A stretch of 64,000 nucleotides of DNA from Diphasiastrum complanatum (taxonomy: Eukaryota > Streptophyta > Lycopodiopsida > Lycopodiales > Lycopodiaceae), in NCBI GenBank assembly GCA_029204225.1, contig CM055096.1, forward strand, positions 45,479,346 to 45,543,345. The letters are read 5' to 3'. Shown here one piece after another: positions 34,821 to 47,590 of the stretch (positions are counted from its first letter, which is position 1; each line of letters starts with the position of its first letter). The notes under the pieces were generated by a model. The model was not told the DNA's origin. It did no database searches and saw nothing but the letters and a program-made list of their open reading frames with translations. Both the position numbers and the translations under genes were made by a program.

Positions 34821-36926
34821 AGAAATATTGAGTTTCTACTTTAAAGCCTTAGTATTTTTCTTTGTCTTTTAGACTGCTGCATATTTTAACTAGTTTTTTT
34901 TTTCATAGTTTGCATATTTGAACTGTTTGTTGCATAGTTTGTGTTTTTCGCATTTTGATAAGAATGCGAGAGCAGGTCTAAAATGACCCAGGATTTTTTT
35001 TCAACCAACCATTGGCTTTTTCGCCACATACTCAAAAGTCCGACACTTCAGAGTATTCATATGCAAGCCAGGATGAGGATGAACTATTGAACCTCAACTA
35101 CTCGAGCATGAAGTTTTTCAAACTATCACGATCCACTGTCGCCATGCAACATTAATAGAAATGTATTTAAATGGATGCTTAGCTCTAACTATAGCTAATC
35201 AATCTTGTAATCTAATCCAACATGATATATCTATTGGATCAAAGACAAAGATATATACACAGATATAGAAAATCATGAGCGCAACACTCAGTGAGGTGCA
35301 TATCAAGGAAGAAAGACAGTTCTAGCAGTAGCTAGTTCCATTTGTGAGAAGAGAACACCTCTCTCATGCCGACACGCTGATCTGGAAAACAGACAATGCT
35401 CAAGAAAGAATTTCAAATGTACACTCAATTTTTGATAATGTGGACGAGTTACATCTTCTCTGCTCAATGTGCAAACTCTATCTTTTTTTTCCAGTAGATA
35501 TGTCTCCGCTATCATTAGACAATGTCTGCTGTTTCATAAACTCATTGTCAGATTAGCAAAAGCTATCTGCAGTTCAGAGGATGATTGATCGCGACTTGAG
35601 GTAGTAGCCTTATCCGACAGATTGGCTCCATCTGAGCTCCAACTGGAAACGTCGCCTAATCAGGAACACTTGGATTCTCTTAGAGCAATCCGATTGTTTC
35701 GGCCTTCAGTTTCCCAATATACATTGATCACTATTATGTTTCCATTGTAGCAACCTTAATTTTTGTTATGCTAATTTGAAGATGGTTTTTTTAGTATCAA
35801 ATTCAAGCAAAAAGTAGTATTAGGTTGATAGACCTAAATAATGCATAACAACAAACTGAGTGTTTTCGATTTATTAGTACCCAACAAACTCTTAGAATTG
35901 TGAACATAGTAGCATATGCGTCAAGGGGTATGCGCAATATACCTAAATATGTGCTAAAGATTCACCTCGAGAGGTAGTCATGAGTGCCTTTGTAACGTGA
36001 TAAGCCACAGATGCTTCTAGTATCAATAATGAAGAGCAATATATCATGTTAACACCATAATAACCCACATAGTAATGTACGTATTTTCCCTATGCTTGTT
36101 GTATTTGTGACCACTCATTGGGTTGTGTTTGTGGATAGACATGTTAGTTTATTGCAAGCAAACAAATATGTTTTCTTGTTGTATTCTCCGTCAATTGCTC
36201 CAATGCAAGTGTTTAGAAATATTGTTGATTGCTTCCATTGGTTTATGTAAATGGCTTTCAATGGTTGGTGTGCTTTTTGTTGCACTCAGTTGTGCTATAG
36301 TGGCTAGTGTTAGACATTTGTGTTTGGTTAGGTATAATTGATGAGGATGAAGGTAAGTGGAATGAAACTATTTGGTTTATTGTTGCTTTCATGTGTTTGG
36401 ATTTGCTTGAGTTTTGACAATGCTTTATAATGTGCATAGACATAATGGCTAGAAACAAGGAAAAAACTAAGGGAGTTTCAAATTGTGGGATCAATAGAGA
36501 GGCCCAGGTAATGAGTGTGGAGTCATTGCAAGTAGCAAGAAATCGAAAGTAACAAAGATTGTTGATTTCAAGCTTGTGAATAAGTATGAAAATCAGAAAA
36601 GTTCATGAGTTGAGTGTTATGGTTGGCATCATTGGGTGTGTTGTTGATCCCAGAGTTATGGTTGTGATTGAGAGACTTTTAGGAATGAATGCATTGTTGG
36701 TGTGTGTGGGCTTGAGTGACAAGCCCTATAGGGGCGTCTCATATGGGGAGACAAACATGGGAGTAGAATATTCCTATTTTCAACTTAGGGTGTAAGCTCC
36801 TAGGGTCCCCCACACTCATACAACAATTAATGGGACTTTATGATGTTTGATACATCCCAATGTGATATCTCAAAGTTGAGGCCCTTCTAGCACCATAATG
36901 TGATATCTCAAGTGTGAGGCCCTACC
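34821..36926. other. Spacer, possibly starting with a copia 3' LTR
   Basis: The first few hundred bases after the purine tract are T-rich (TTTTTTTTTTCATAGTTTGC) and could be the 3' LTR of the copia relic, but its end and a target duplication were not found. A small direct repeat AATGTGATATCTCAA lies at about 36860-36915. No protein-like frame was recognised. Confidence 0.4.
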
Positions 36927-37431
36927 TGTGAAAAGTTTAGATCTAGTGATGATCCTAAGTGTGGATCTAGGTGAATATTGATTGCACAACAAAGCACTTG
37001 CCAATTTAATAGACAATTTCTATACACACAAGCATACATAAAGTATTCTGCCCAAATGTAGAAGAGAAAAGATGAGAAGATAGTATTGACTCCAAAGCTT
37101 CTAAATGTGGAATACTCTTAGGTTCTACTATTCCAGCATAAAGCCTGTTATTTATAGTTGAGAGAGATGACTCTCTCTCCTCTCTCTAGAGTCATTTAGC
37201 CTAGCTAATCCAAAACTTGACCTAAAGTAGTCATATTGGCCAAAATTGCCAAGTAAAGCTAAAAATGGACTTTTGTATGTACAAGTGACTAAGTGAACTT
37301 GGACCCAACAAATGTCATGTCCACTGATTTCACATGTGTGAGAAAACCATGTGAAGTTTATATACAAGTTTGGCCTTTAAAATGCCTAAAATAGCCAAAA
37401 CTAGTCAAGTATAAGTTGACAATTTTTCACA
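36927..37431 (-). mobile_element. Solo LTR (copia type)
   Basis: Read on the minus strand, the sequence opens TGTGAAAAATTGTCAAC and closes CTTTTCACA, the same termini as the LTRs at 12125 and 16431, and holds a TATA-like ACTATAAATAAC. Flanking bases are CTACC on the left and CTACA on the right, a target duplication with one mismatch. No second LTR or interior is nearby, so this is the product of LTR-LTR recombination. Confidence 0.75.
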
Positions 37432-39767
37432 CTACATGCACCCTAAGTCACAATTAGGAATATGGTTTGATGCTCTATAATTAGTCTAACCTCTCCCAAG
37501 CACTGGTGTAAGTGGTCGTCATGACTGATGAGTGGACCCAAGGAATTGTCCCTCATTTTTCTTGAATCCATTCCATATAAGTAGGTCCCACAAAAGGGAT
37601 CTATGATCCCAACCTTCTCTAATGGTATAGTAGGGCCCCCACCCTCATCCAACAGTTGAGAATACACCACACATACTATTATTATCTTTTGACAATGTTA
37701 AAGTTTTTCCATTTATTTGATGAGAGTCCCTCAAGTGACAAGTGACCTCCAGAAGAGTCTCTAACTAGAACATGAAAATTCAAAGTATTAACCTTGAAGT
37801 GTCAAGTAATGATTCATGTGACCCCACCCACAATTTGGGACTCCATGCTACATTTGATCTTTCGAGTTTTGAGTAGGTGTGATTCATTGACATGCAACAT
37901 GAAAATGGATGGTTGATGTGCTTGTATAAGTAGTCTGAGGTGAGAAAAATAGATGCAACCAAATTGTAAATTCCTGTCTTTCTTTTAAAATGAAAGGCAT
38001 CAAAGTTCTAGCAATATCTAGATAGATTGACTATCAAAGATTCACCTTCAAATGAGATCTTAAGAGGGTGGGTATCAAAATGTTCATAATAGTTTATGAC
38101 AATTCTAGGAAAAGCCATCCAGATGAAGTTTGATGTACACATTCACCTTTCCAAGATGAAATTCAAATTTTTGAATTACCTTTCAAGTGATGTTTAGTAA
38201 TATTTCTAAGCTTTCTTTGAAAGGCAAAGATAAGCCCTTGGTTTGCAGTTTGCAAATCGCAAAATCTTGCTTGTAATATTGAACCTAAAGGGTGTTTTCA
38301 AATAGAGGGGACTTAACTAGTGAGAGAGGGCCCATATACTCTTCTCACATAGATTGAGCCACCTCAAGGGGCCTACACCCTTTCACACAAGGTGCTACTT
38401 ATTCTATGTGGCAAATTAATGCTCACATGGGATAAGTGCTTATGTAGGGGGAGGTCCCCCCTAGTTCACTTGTCTCTTGGTAAGTGTCGGGATAAGGGCC
38501 CTAACCCAATGATATTACTTTTCACATGGGATTATGTAGGGGGAGTGTTCACTTGCCTCTTGGTAAATGTTGGGATCCTAAGCCAATGAGATTCCTTTCC
38601 ACATTATCTAGATTTAAAATTGAGGCCACTTGTAGTTCCCTCCTATGTGAAAATTACTATCAATGTACTAGGTAAGTCCATATTTTGAGGTCAACTTGGC
38701 CCCCTCGTGTGTGAAAACACCCTGTTTGCATACACCTTGATGACTTAGAATGATTCTTAGCTTGACACCTTTACATGTTATCATGAACACTCAAGTCTTT
38801 CCACATGCTCATAACCATTGATGTTTTTCCAAGCGACAAGAGTCACTAGTAGCCAACATCCAAGTGAGTGGGCATAGCATTCTACGAGCCATGACTGGTA
38901 ATTTGCTACGAGTGATTGGGGAACCTTGATCTTGATAAATGCATCATGATAAAATGTGACAAGCTTTCTTTATCGTAGGATGAGGGTGTGCCCTGCTTGC
39001 ACCCTCAGCGAAGTTGAGAAATAAGTTGATCCCGCTTTAGCTAATACCAAGTACGTTAACTATAATTGGAGACTAACTACCATTGTTAAGAGTGTATTGA
39101 TTTTTTTTATACCATTTGAGTTTTGATATTTGATTTTTTAGAAATTTTAACATCTATGGGTGTTAATATTAAAAATAACCATGTTTTACCAGTTGCGCAC
39201 TTGTAGAAATCAGTGATATGCTATAAATATACACATCATTGAAAGTTAATGAATAAAATAAAAATTATGTAGTGACTTGCCTTTTATTGAACCTCATTTA
39301 TAAGCCAATACTATTTTGGTGCCCAACAACGTGTTTGGTGCACTATGAATGAAGTGTATCACATATGTAAATTTTAAGTATTAACAAAAATCTGATCTAC
39401 ATTGATCAAGAGCAAAATCCATGACTTTGCCACTAATATGGGTATAGTTTGAGTTTTCACCAAAACCAGCCCTAAATACCCTACATGCAACTATGACAAA
39501 GTGGTATATTTGGTTGATACTCCGGTTTAAGCACCAAACCTTCTCATGGTTGATACTAGAGTTGATACTCCATTTTAAGCACCTATCTACCATCCCTAGA
39601 TGATACTCCATTTCAAGCACCTATTTACCTGCCATTAAACCCTAGATGCTTATTACTTATTACCCATTAAACTCTTTAAACTCTAGAGAAAGAGTGAAGT
39701 AGTGGAGACTTAAAGACTAAAATGCGACACTTTTTTTTTCTCTAGAATGTGATTCTTTAGCTAGAGA
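37432..39767. other. Non-coding spacer
   Basis: No recognisable gene. It contains the imperfect duplication listed at 38412-38577. Confidence 0.45.
38412..38577. repeat. Imperfect tandem duplication
   Basis: CACATGGGATAAGTGCTTATGTAGGGGGA ... CTCTTGGTAAGTGTCGGGAT is followed by a shorter version CACATGGGATTATGTAGGGGGA ... CTCTTGGTAAATGTTGGGAT about 105 bp on. Confidence 0.7.
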
Positions 39768-39855
39768 CTGAGGAGAGTACATGGCAAAGTAAGCTGAGGA
39801 GAGTATATGGCAAAGTAAGCAGAGGAGAGTTATGGTAAAGTAAGCTGAGCTAGAG
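39768..39855. repeat. Three-copy ~30-bp tandem repeat
   Basis: GCTGAGGAGAGTA(C/T)ATGGCAAAGTAA is repeated three times, the last copies shortened. It produces the longest part of an open minus-strand frame (39717-40175) that otherwise has no protein-like features. Confidence 0.8.
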
Positions 39856-40726
39856 AAGTGAGCAGTCAAGAGCAGGTTTTTGACGTGAGCTGCAGTTAAA
39901 GTGTGCACAGCAACAGAATTCAAATTTTTTACTTGTGGGAGTAAATCTGGCTGAGAACAAGAAACAGTTTGAAATTCTGTATTGCTGACATGATGGATCG
40001 GCAGAATCCTCGCTAGGTGTTTGTCATGTTGCTCTCCAGGCTCAGTGTTTCCCGGGCTTCGTTGCCTTCCAACGACCACACGACAAATCTGTCCAGCGAA
40101 TTCAAGTTTTCCATATCTCGTGTAAGATAGCTTTTGCAGATTGTTTTGCGTTGATTTTTGATCCACAAGGATCATCCATGTCGTCCGTGTAAAGTGATCG
40201 TATGGAAAGCACCCTCTGTGCAGTGGATTGATGGATGCGATTGATTTTGTATGCCTTGCATGTCCACAGAACTTTTCATCGTTCGTGCAAAATTCATTAT
40301 TTGAAGTTCCTTCTGTGGAGCGGTTTCATGGAGTATAATATTATGTGGTAATGATCATGAAAGAAAGTAGGGGTGTCCATGAAGGGAAGTAAAGGCTTTG
40401 GAAATCTCCTCTTGGAAATACTGGTGAAATTTATATATTGCTAGTAGAACGATCTGGCAGCATGATAATTCGGAATTTCCATCTGGGCAAACGGCAGGAA
40501 GCTCCGAAATTAACGATCCTTCAGAATTTTCCAAGCGGATTTTCGTCTTTCCTATTGCGTTTGATCGGGATGCTCTACTAGCTAATCACCTTCAACAGTC
40601 CATGGATAATTCGATCATGGAGCGCGTAGAAGCCGAAAAGAGTCTGTGTGAAAGAGAAGATGCTTTCGCTTCCGGAGCGTACTAGATGTTGCATTGTTTT
40701 CGGAAAGATGCAACGAATGGGGCACG

Positions 40727-41518
40727 GTAAGTTCTGAGGCGGAGCGTTGAGCACTGATGTCCTACTTTTGATGGTAGTTCATAGCATATTGGAATCGTTC
40801 TGTAGTTGGTTGCGTAGCCATTTTGTTGAAAGCCCAGTTCGTTCTTGCCGAAAATACTTTATTGTAGCTGTTATAATAAATGGAGTTAACAGCTCTTGCA
40901 GCCTATGTTATGTCAGAAATAGAAGTCGGTTTTCTATGCAGGAGAAGAACATATTGCAGCAGCCTCCGTCGTATCCTCACTGTGTGTAGAAATATATCAA
41001 TAATTTGGAAACTCTTGGGTCATGAGGATCCGTGATCAACAGCCACTTGACTGTTTGAACGTTTATGCTTTGGAAGATTAGTACATCTGGCTTCCCATTA
41101 GCTTAATAGAGAGGTTTATAAGATCGTAGTCGTATACTTTACCAGATCTTAAAGCTTTTCGCATCTAGTAGATCAAACAACGCAGTCTTTGTACTTATAA
41201 TGGTCCACTTGTTCCTTGAAACTAGCTGTCGCCTCGGAACACCAGTATCTCACGTTTGAGATGTTTCTAAGTGGGCAATTGATCGTTAAATTGTTATTAT
41301 CCAAACCCACTTATTTCTAAACTTTACTCTTCTTAGACGCCTTCTCTCTTTTCTCGAGCTGAAAATCTGCATACTGTGTCAACCATGAAGCTGCATGCGA
41401 ACTCACAACCTAGCAAATATAAATTATCTCCTGTGCTTCAATCTGAAGTTGTTCCAAGTGTTTAGATTAGTTCCAGCCCAATTTTCTCATCGGCACGGAT
41501 GAATATTTCTCTTTGCAG
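40727..41518 (+). other. Probable 5'-leader intron of the DUF3527 gene
   Basis: A perfect donor CG|GTAAGTTC at 40727 and an acceptor TCTCTTTGCAG ending at 41518 bracket 792 bp. The acceptor lies about 108 bp before the start codon. An exon ending at 40726 would be untranslated. The placement is inferred from splice-site quality only. Confidence 0.45.
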
Positions 41519-41626
41519 GTTAACTGTATCATCTGGAGCATCTGGATGAGAGAAGATGAAGTAGAAACTATAGAAATAAATATATATTCCTGCTGTTAAT
41601 TCGCATCAGCAGGGATAATTTTTCTC

Positions 41627-44600
41627 ATGGAATCATCGAGCTGCCATCGACAAAACTCTGCCCACTCTACCAACGTCAAAAGGGACTGGAAAAAACCATT
41701 ACTTTCAGGATGTGGTGGACACTCAGAGAAGCCCATGGTCGACAGACAACGCTCAACATCACGAGCTCTGAGGACAAGTTCGTCTTCGAAAAACATTCCT
41801 ATAGAAACTCCTCAAACTCTCCATCAATCAAGGGTTTCATGGAGCAAAGGATTGCTAGAACTCAAGGGATCATGCAGATCATGCAAAGGCGTGAGAACAC
41901 TTGAGGAGTTCAAGTTGAGTAAGAAAGCTTACCTCGCCATTTCTACTGAAAGGCAGATCACGCCAGTATCAAATACGAAGATACCCGAGATGATCCAGGA
42001 AAATATTTCTGGCCATCTCGAGAGTTTTTCCCAACAGGCTTGCCAAATATCGAAAAATGATCTGTTTTTACATAACGATAGGAGAGATGAAGCACTCGCG
42101 GCAAATCTCCCATTGCCAGCTGGACAAAACATGGCGATTCAAGTATACAATCCACACAACACAATTTCTCGCTCCCTTGCAGATCATAATGAACTGGCGG
42201 GGCAATCTCAAGAAGCCGTAGTTTTGGATCGGACAGTGATAGTCAGCTCATTGGAAAACTTTGAGGCAGTTCATCAAAATGCGTCTGATGGGAACTTTGA
42301 AGAAACTAGACCACTGCTAAGTGAAATGCAAGAAAACAAAAGGTTTGCAGGCTCTGGTTCTCATATGGGCAGGATGAACCCTGTCGGAACTGTACGAGAA
42401 GATAGATTGACAAGCGAGTACGGTACGCCGCCTATTGTATCTCATTCAGCAGAAATTAGTTTTCCAAGCAGTTTATCTTGTTCAGGGTCTTTAAACTTTG
42501 AGGATCGTTGGGAGGTTGGATCCTTGTCAGATGTGCAGTGTCTGTCAGACGATTCACAGACATGTAAGCGTGATTTATCCAGGATTCCTAACCAAGGTAC
42601 AGAAAATCAAAAGGTCTTACTGTGTGATGCTAGATATTTTCATCGTAAATCTACCCTTGTCAAGGATGAGCACACTCTTGTATCAGATAGCAGCTCCAAT
42701 CCTTCAAAAGCTCAATTTAACTACGTGACTACGCTTTTCCATGATGATCGAGTTAGAAGTAGTAAAAGAAATTTCGACTCTGAATCACATACTTCATATC
42801 AATCCAGAGCTTCAGTTGAGAGTTCACCCGCTGCGGTATTTCATTCTCCTGTTACAGACGCAGGCCGAAGATCTTTCCATACTGATCCAGGATCGAGACT
42901 TAGTCCTGAAATGTTTTGTAGTTGGTCGCCCGTAACAAGGAATCGGATGCTTCCATGTACTGACAGAATGGCATCTGGATTTGTGAGGAAAAGGATGATA
43001 CCTTATACTACTGGGTCAAAACGATGCAATTCTTGGCCTACTAGTCATGACGATGAAATGCTTGCTATAAGAGCCTCCAACAGAGGTGCTGTAAGGAAAT
43101 TGGACGACTCATTTGGGGAGTGCGGGTCTTCTTTGGGACTTCACAAATCTACCAAGGAATTAGATGAACATGCCGAGGTTGAAGCTGCAAGATTTGAAGG
43201 TTGTCCTTCTAGAAGCCCCATCAAAAGCTGGAAAACCTCTGCCGAGGAAATCCGCATGTCAGTTTTAGGATCTCGAGATTTATTTGAAGCTACAGAGTTT
43301 TCAGGTTATACCTCCTTGAAGGCAGTTAAATGTGCAGAAAAATCAATGATTTTGCAAGACAATTCCAAATCTCCTGTGCCTGTTAATTCATCACTCGATG
43401 TCACTTCTAGAAATGCTGCTAGTTCTCTAAAATGCCGCGACATGCTAGGAATCATGGCAGGGGATTTGAGTCCAATAAAGTTAATAGATCTAGACACTAT
43501 TGCAATCAGGAGTTTTCGGCAAGCTTCACAATACAGCTGCCCTTTGCCTGCTCTCAGACCACCCTTACATAATCTACTAAAATCGTTAACCCTTCCAACA
43601 AAAAGTGATTCAGCTGAACATGTTGGTTCATTTGGATTGGTGCATGGTCAATTGGAATGTATTCCGACGGAGGAAACTCTTAGTTTCAGATTTAGTGTTG
43701 CTAGCACTAAGGAGACTCTCATAGCAGAGACTTCCAAAGGTGCAAATGTTTCCAAAAAAGGAGCTGGCGCTCCATTGTTTACATTTTTTTCCTGGACTGA
43801 GAAAGCGAAGGAGAAGACAGGGTGGAAACAATGGGGCAAGAAACCAAGGCATTCTGTCAGCATCATAGGTGAAATGCAGGTCACTGCCGGAGGTAAATGT
43901 GAAGTTGATTGCCACGGTAAACCTTTGCTGCATTCAGAATTACAGTTTGTGCTACTAGGTGCGGCCTCAAATAAACCATCAAGCCATATCCTAGATGGAA
44001 AGAAATTTAACTCAGGCCATATGTCAACTGACCCTTCAGGATTTATTCCACAAAGTATTTCTTGCCCAAACTCCCCTGGACTTGGTTTTTCATCTCAAGG
44101 AGGTAATCTCCCTAAGGATTTATCAGTAAAAGATGTTTCTGGTGTACAAATCGACAATAAAGGTTTCAGGAGTCGGTCTCGTCGATCAGGATTGTCGAAG
44201 CCTGTTGGAAACCTATCTCGCCAACTCAGCCTTGAAAAATCAGGCAAGGACTGTGAGAATTTTGTCAAAGATGCTGTCGATGAGAAGGTTCAGGTTGACT
44301 TTGCTACACAACAAAAGACAGAGCTAGCAGCAATGGTCATTCGGCTACCTGCATATCCCAAATCCAGATGGTGTTGGGATATAAATTTCTTAAGGGAGGA
44401 TCCAAGAAGCGTAGGACTAAAAGATCTTCCCCAAAAGCTTGCTGTCTGCTCAGAAATGCTCTTTAGGGACGATTATCATCAGGAAAATATTTGCGAATTA
44501 AATTCCAGCAAAGCTGTGAATACCCATTGCAAGCGCGATCAGGTTGAATTTGAGAAGGGTCGTCAAGAATATCATTTGTCAAAGGTTTTGGAGTATGACC

Positions 44601-45330
44601 TGGTGCTAAGGGATTTGGAAAGATTTACAAGAGTAAATGATGAGTATGTCACGATCATTTTGCCAGCAGGTGAACATGGTTGCCCTACAATGGGATTGGA
44701 AGGCCCACCACCTTTGATTCAGCGATGGAAGTCTGATGGCAAATGTGATTGTGGCAGCTGGGACCTGGGTTGTGGTTTAGTCATCCTGAGTAACGAGCTG
44801 TCATGTAGATTAACAAAACCAATGCAAACGATAGATTCTCCTATGAAGCGTAATGGGGAGCAGAGTGGTCATGTGGAGGTGTTCATACAGGTGCTTCTCT
44901 CTATCCTTTGACTCTCTGGGCACATGTTGTTGAACGGAACTAAAGCAGATGAGTGCGGTTGTGCCCATGCAGATGAATGCGGTTGTGCTCATGTACTGTT
45001 TGATTTTCTTTTCAGGGAAGGAAACAGAAGGTGATTGCTATGAGTTTGTCGCATCTTCACGGCGGTCTGTTCTCTTTGAGTTTTCAAGAACCCATGTCAT
45101 CTTTACAGGCCTTTGGTGCAGCTGTTGCGATCGTTTACTCTAGATTGAAACATAATATATTGTCAAAGGATAAACACAAGTTTAAATCTGTGAAGCTGAA
45201 GCCACCAAGAGTTCCTTTGCGGACACTTGGAACCTCAAATTCAGTCATTGAAGCAAGTCCTAGGAGATACAAAGCATATTCTAGAGGCTGTCATCCAGAC
45301 CCGCCTCTAAATCCAGTAGACAGGGTTTAA
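41627..45330 (+). CDS. DUF3527 domain protein, two coding exons
   Basis: This is the best-preserved gene in the window: join(41627..44890, 45016..45330), 1192 codons. The intron has donor ACAG|GTGCTT and acceptor TTTTCAG and keeps phase 0. The start ATG gives MESSSCHRQNSAH. The first about 600 residues are Ser-rich, probably disordered, with many basic/SP motifs. The C-terminal half matches the plant-specific DUF3527 family: PLFTFFSWTEKAKEKTGWKQ, VSIIGEMQV, YVTIILPAGEHGCPTMG, SLIQRW-type LIQRWKSDGKCDCGSWDLGC, and across the intron junction a LSFQEPMSSLQAFGAAVAIV end. The biochemical role of DUF3527 proteins is not established; none is claimed here. No stop or frameshift interrupts it, unlike every other long gene in the window, which supports function in the host. 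Confidence 0.92.
44891..45015 (+). other. Coding intron of the DUF3527 gene
   Basis: A 125-bp GT-AG intron in phase 0. Removing it joins VFIQ to GRKQKVIAM and restores the family's conserved C-terminal block. Inside it a duplicated GCAGATGA(G/A)TGCGGTTGTGC occurs at about 44945-44990. Confidence 0.85.
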
Positions 45331-47065
45331 CGGTCAATCTGGTTGAAGAGGTTTCAATTTCTTCAACTTTCAACTGTTTAATGTTAGGCAAGAGCTAAGA
45401 CATTGTTAGAGATTCCATTGATTTATGCCAGCAGCCAAAATGTACATTAAATCAAGCATTGGATGCTATTGGAAATTTTACACGCTCTTGATGGGCTTTA
45501 TTTTAGCTGGAGCCTGCTGGATCAGTACAGCATGTAAACAATTTAATGAAACCTGTAAACTCATTTCTTATGAAGAGTCAAGAGCTAACCTTGAATTTCT
45601 GATTTCTGCAGACCACTAAAAAATGTGAATCTTTTGGATGTGCTACATTTGCTTGTTATAGTGAGCTTATATTGTTCCCATTTATTCATCTTAATTCTGC
45701 ATAAGGGTATGCTCAGAAGTTTCAGATGTCATTCATAACTATGCCCTTGCGCCGTCGCTACTGCAATTAATCTAGTGAGTACAAGAGAAAATGGTTTCTA
45801 AATTTTTTTGCACCAATTGAACTCTTCTGGATGGTTTTGTGAAAGGCTTACGCTATGCATAGCCACATTCTACAACCTGCATTTTCAAGCATAAAATTTA
45901 ATCTACCAATTATTTTCAAAATTTTAGCAAGCTATTGCTTAATATCCCATACATAATTTCTGTGAACTCAATATTTTGATTTGATTTTTGAAGATTTCAA
46001 TGAAAATTTCCATATGTTCTAAAGCACATATGTACTGTTGAATTATGGCTATACAAAGTGAATACTAGAAACTACTGTAACACATAAGCGACAGAAAGAG
46101 AAACAGAAATAGGGCCAGTAATAGAATGAATGATAAATTATGGACCAAGGCCACTAAAGAATATATAGCAGCAGTATTACTTTATCTAAAAATAAGTTTA
46201 CGAGATTAAACGTTTCACCTCTCTTTTGTTTGATGTCACGATACAAGAAATTGGTCACTGCGCTGTTCTAAACCACTGAAAATGAGAATCAAAGAACTCC
46301 ATCGACCTCTAGATTATGATCTGTCATCCCATTAGAGATTTTGCACGTTCAGGAGCTAGTGTCGATCTATAATATATACACCCAACTATAATTTGAATGC
46401 TCTAACCTTGAGGGAAATCAGCACTCTGAGAATCGAACAACCTGGTAACCAGCAGTCAGTTCCTACTTTCATGGAGCACTTGTAAGTGCCACTATTTGCA
46501 CTTTTAATTCGACAATAGTCTGTGCCAAGAAGTTGTGGATGAAACGTTTCTCATCGATAAGGGTACCATTAATGACAAGTGGGAGCTTTTGGTGAAGATA
46601 CAAGTTCGGTGGTGATGGCCAGAATATATGGGGCAACCCATCTTTTAAATATGGTAACTGGCAGGATGGCTATGAAAGAACATTAGCCTAGGTTTCACAT
46701 AGCAATGATCCATATTTAAAATTATGATGACTAGCTTTGAAAAAATAGTTGAAAACAGTATATTAAGGATTATTTTGACAAATCTTATTTTCTTTGAGTT
46801 GATGTAAATTCTTAAGACCTGGTTCAGCTCCAAATAAAAAGTACTCCATAGCACTCAATCCAGAATAGAGGTAAGAGATTATCATCTTTATGTAAGTAAC
46901 ACCCTAGTGCATTTATTCATAGAAAAAACTAGTAGGTACAGTGATGAAAAGGATACATACACCCCAAAGGGGAAGTTTATTCAAAAGTAAGCTCAAACAA
47001 GAGCGAAGTTTGCAATAAAGCTAAGATTAATCCAGATCCTTGCATTAAAAATAAAAGTGCATAAA
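45331..47065. other. 3' flank of the DUF3527 gene, no further gene
   Basis: The first few hundred bases probably hold the 3' UTR. Beyond that the sequence is AT-rich and without protein-like frames. Confidence 0.5.
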
Positions 47066-47590
47066 CTATGATGATGTCAGTGGGAGTCTGCCAACTGACT
47101 GCAGCAGATCAGAAAAGTGAAGAGGTGGCGAGTCGGCTAATGAAGGGAGATGAGATGTAGCAGACCCAGCCACCATCGCCCGTTGCAGGATTGATAGGGC
47201 TTGAGCACGTTGCAGGGCAATGGAAATACATTTATGTAACGGGTTAGTCTCAAGCATAGTTGTCCGTTTTGGAACGGAACACGTTCTATATATTTTTTTT
47301 AAAAAGGAATCAAGATTAAGGATTATATTTCAGATTACAGGTTCAGCAGATTGTGGTGGAGCATCTTCAGGTGGTAAGTGTCCAAATCTCAGTGATTTAA
47401 TGACTTCACAAATTACAATTTCATGGTGAGCTTTCAAAGAAAGCCTTCGAATTTGGGCTCCAGGAGTTTCATAAAGTACCCGCAGCATACCTAATTGAGT
47501 TTCCCTTAAGTACAAATGCAAGTAAGTATCTTGCAATTGCAGATGGCAATCTGGCACATCCCTTTCGAGAATGATGGCCGGTTCAATCAC
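47066..47590 (-). pseudogene. Possible two-exon remnant of an unknown gene
   Basis: Two minus-strand frames look more protein-like than their surroundings. The upstream one (47590-47330) contains DTYLHLYLRETQLGMLRVLY and IVICEVIKSLRFGHLPPEDA. The downstream one (about 47250-47066) contains NPLHKCISIALQRAQALSIL and ends at a stop. A donor-like CCT|GTAATCTG near 47344 and an acceptor-like ATGCTTGAG before ACTAACCCG near 47250 could join them. I do not recognise the product, there is no good start, and it could be a gene fragment captured by a repeat. Confidence 0.25.

Noticed and set aside
39717-40175. 152-codon minus-strand frame left of the DUF3527 gene
   Set aside because: Part of it comes from a 30-bp tandem repeat. 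It has no domain, no splice context and overlaps the probable promoter/leader of the + strand gene.
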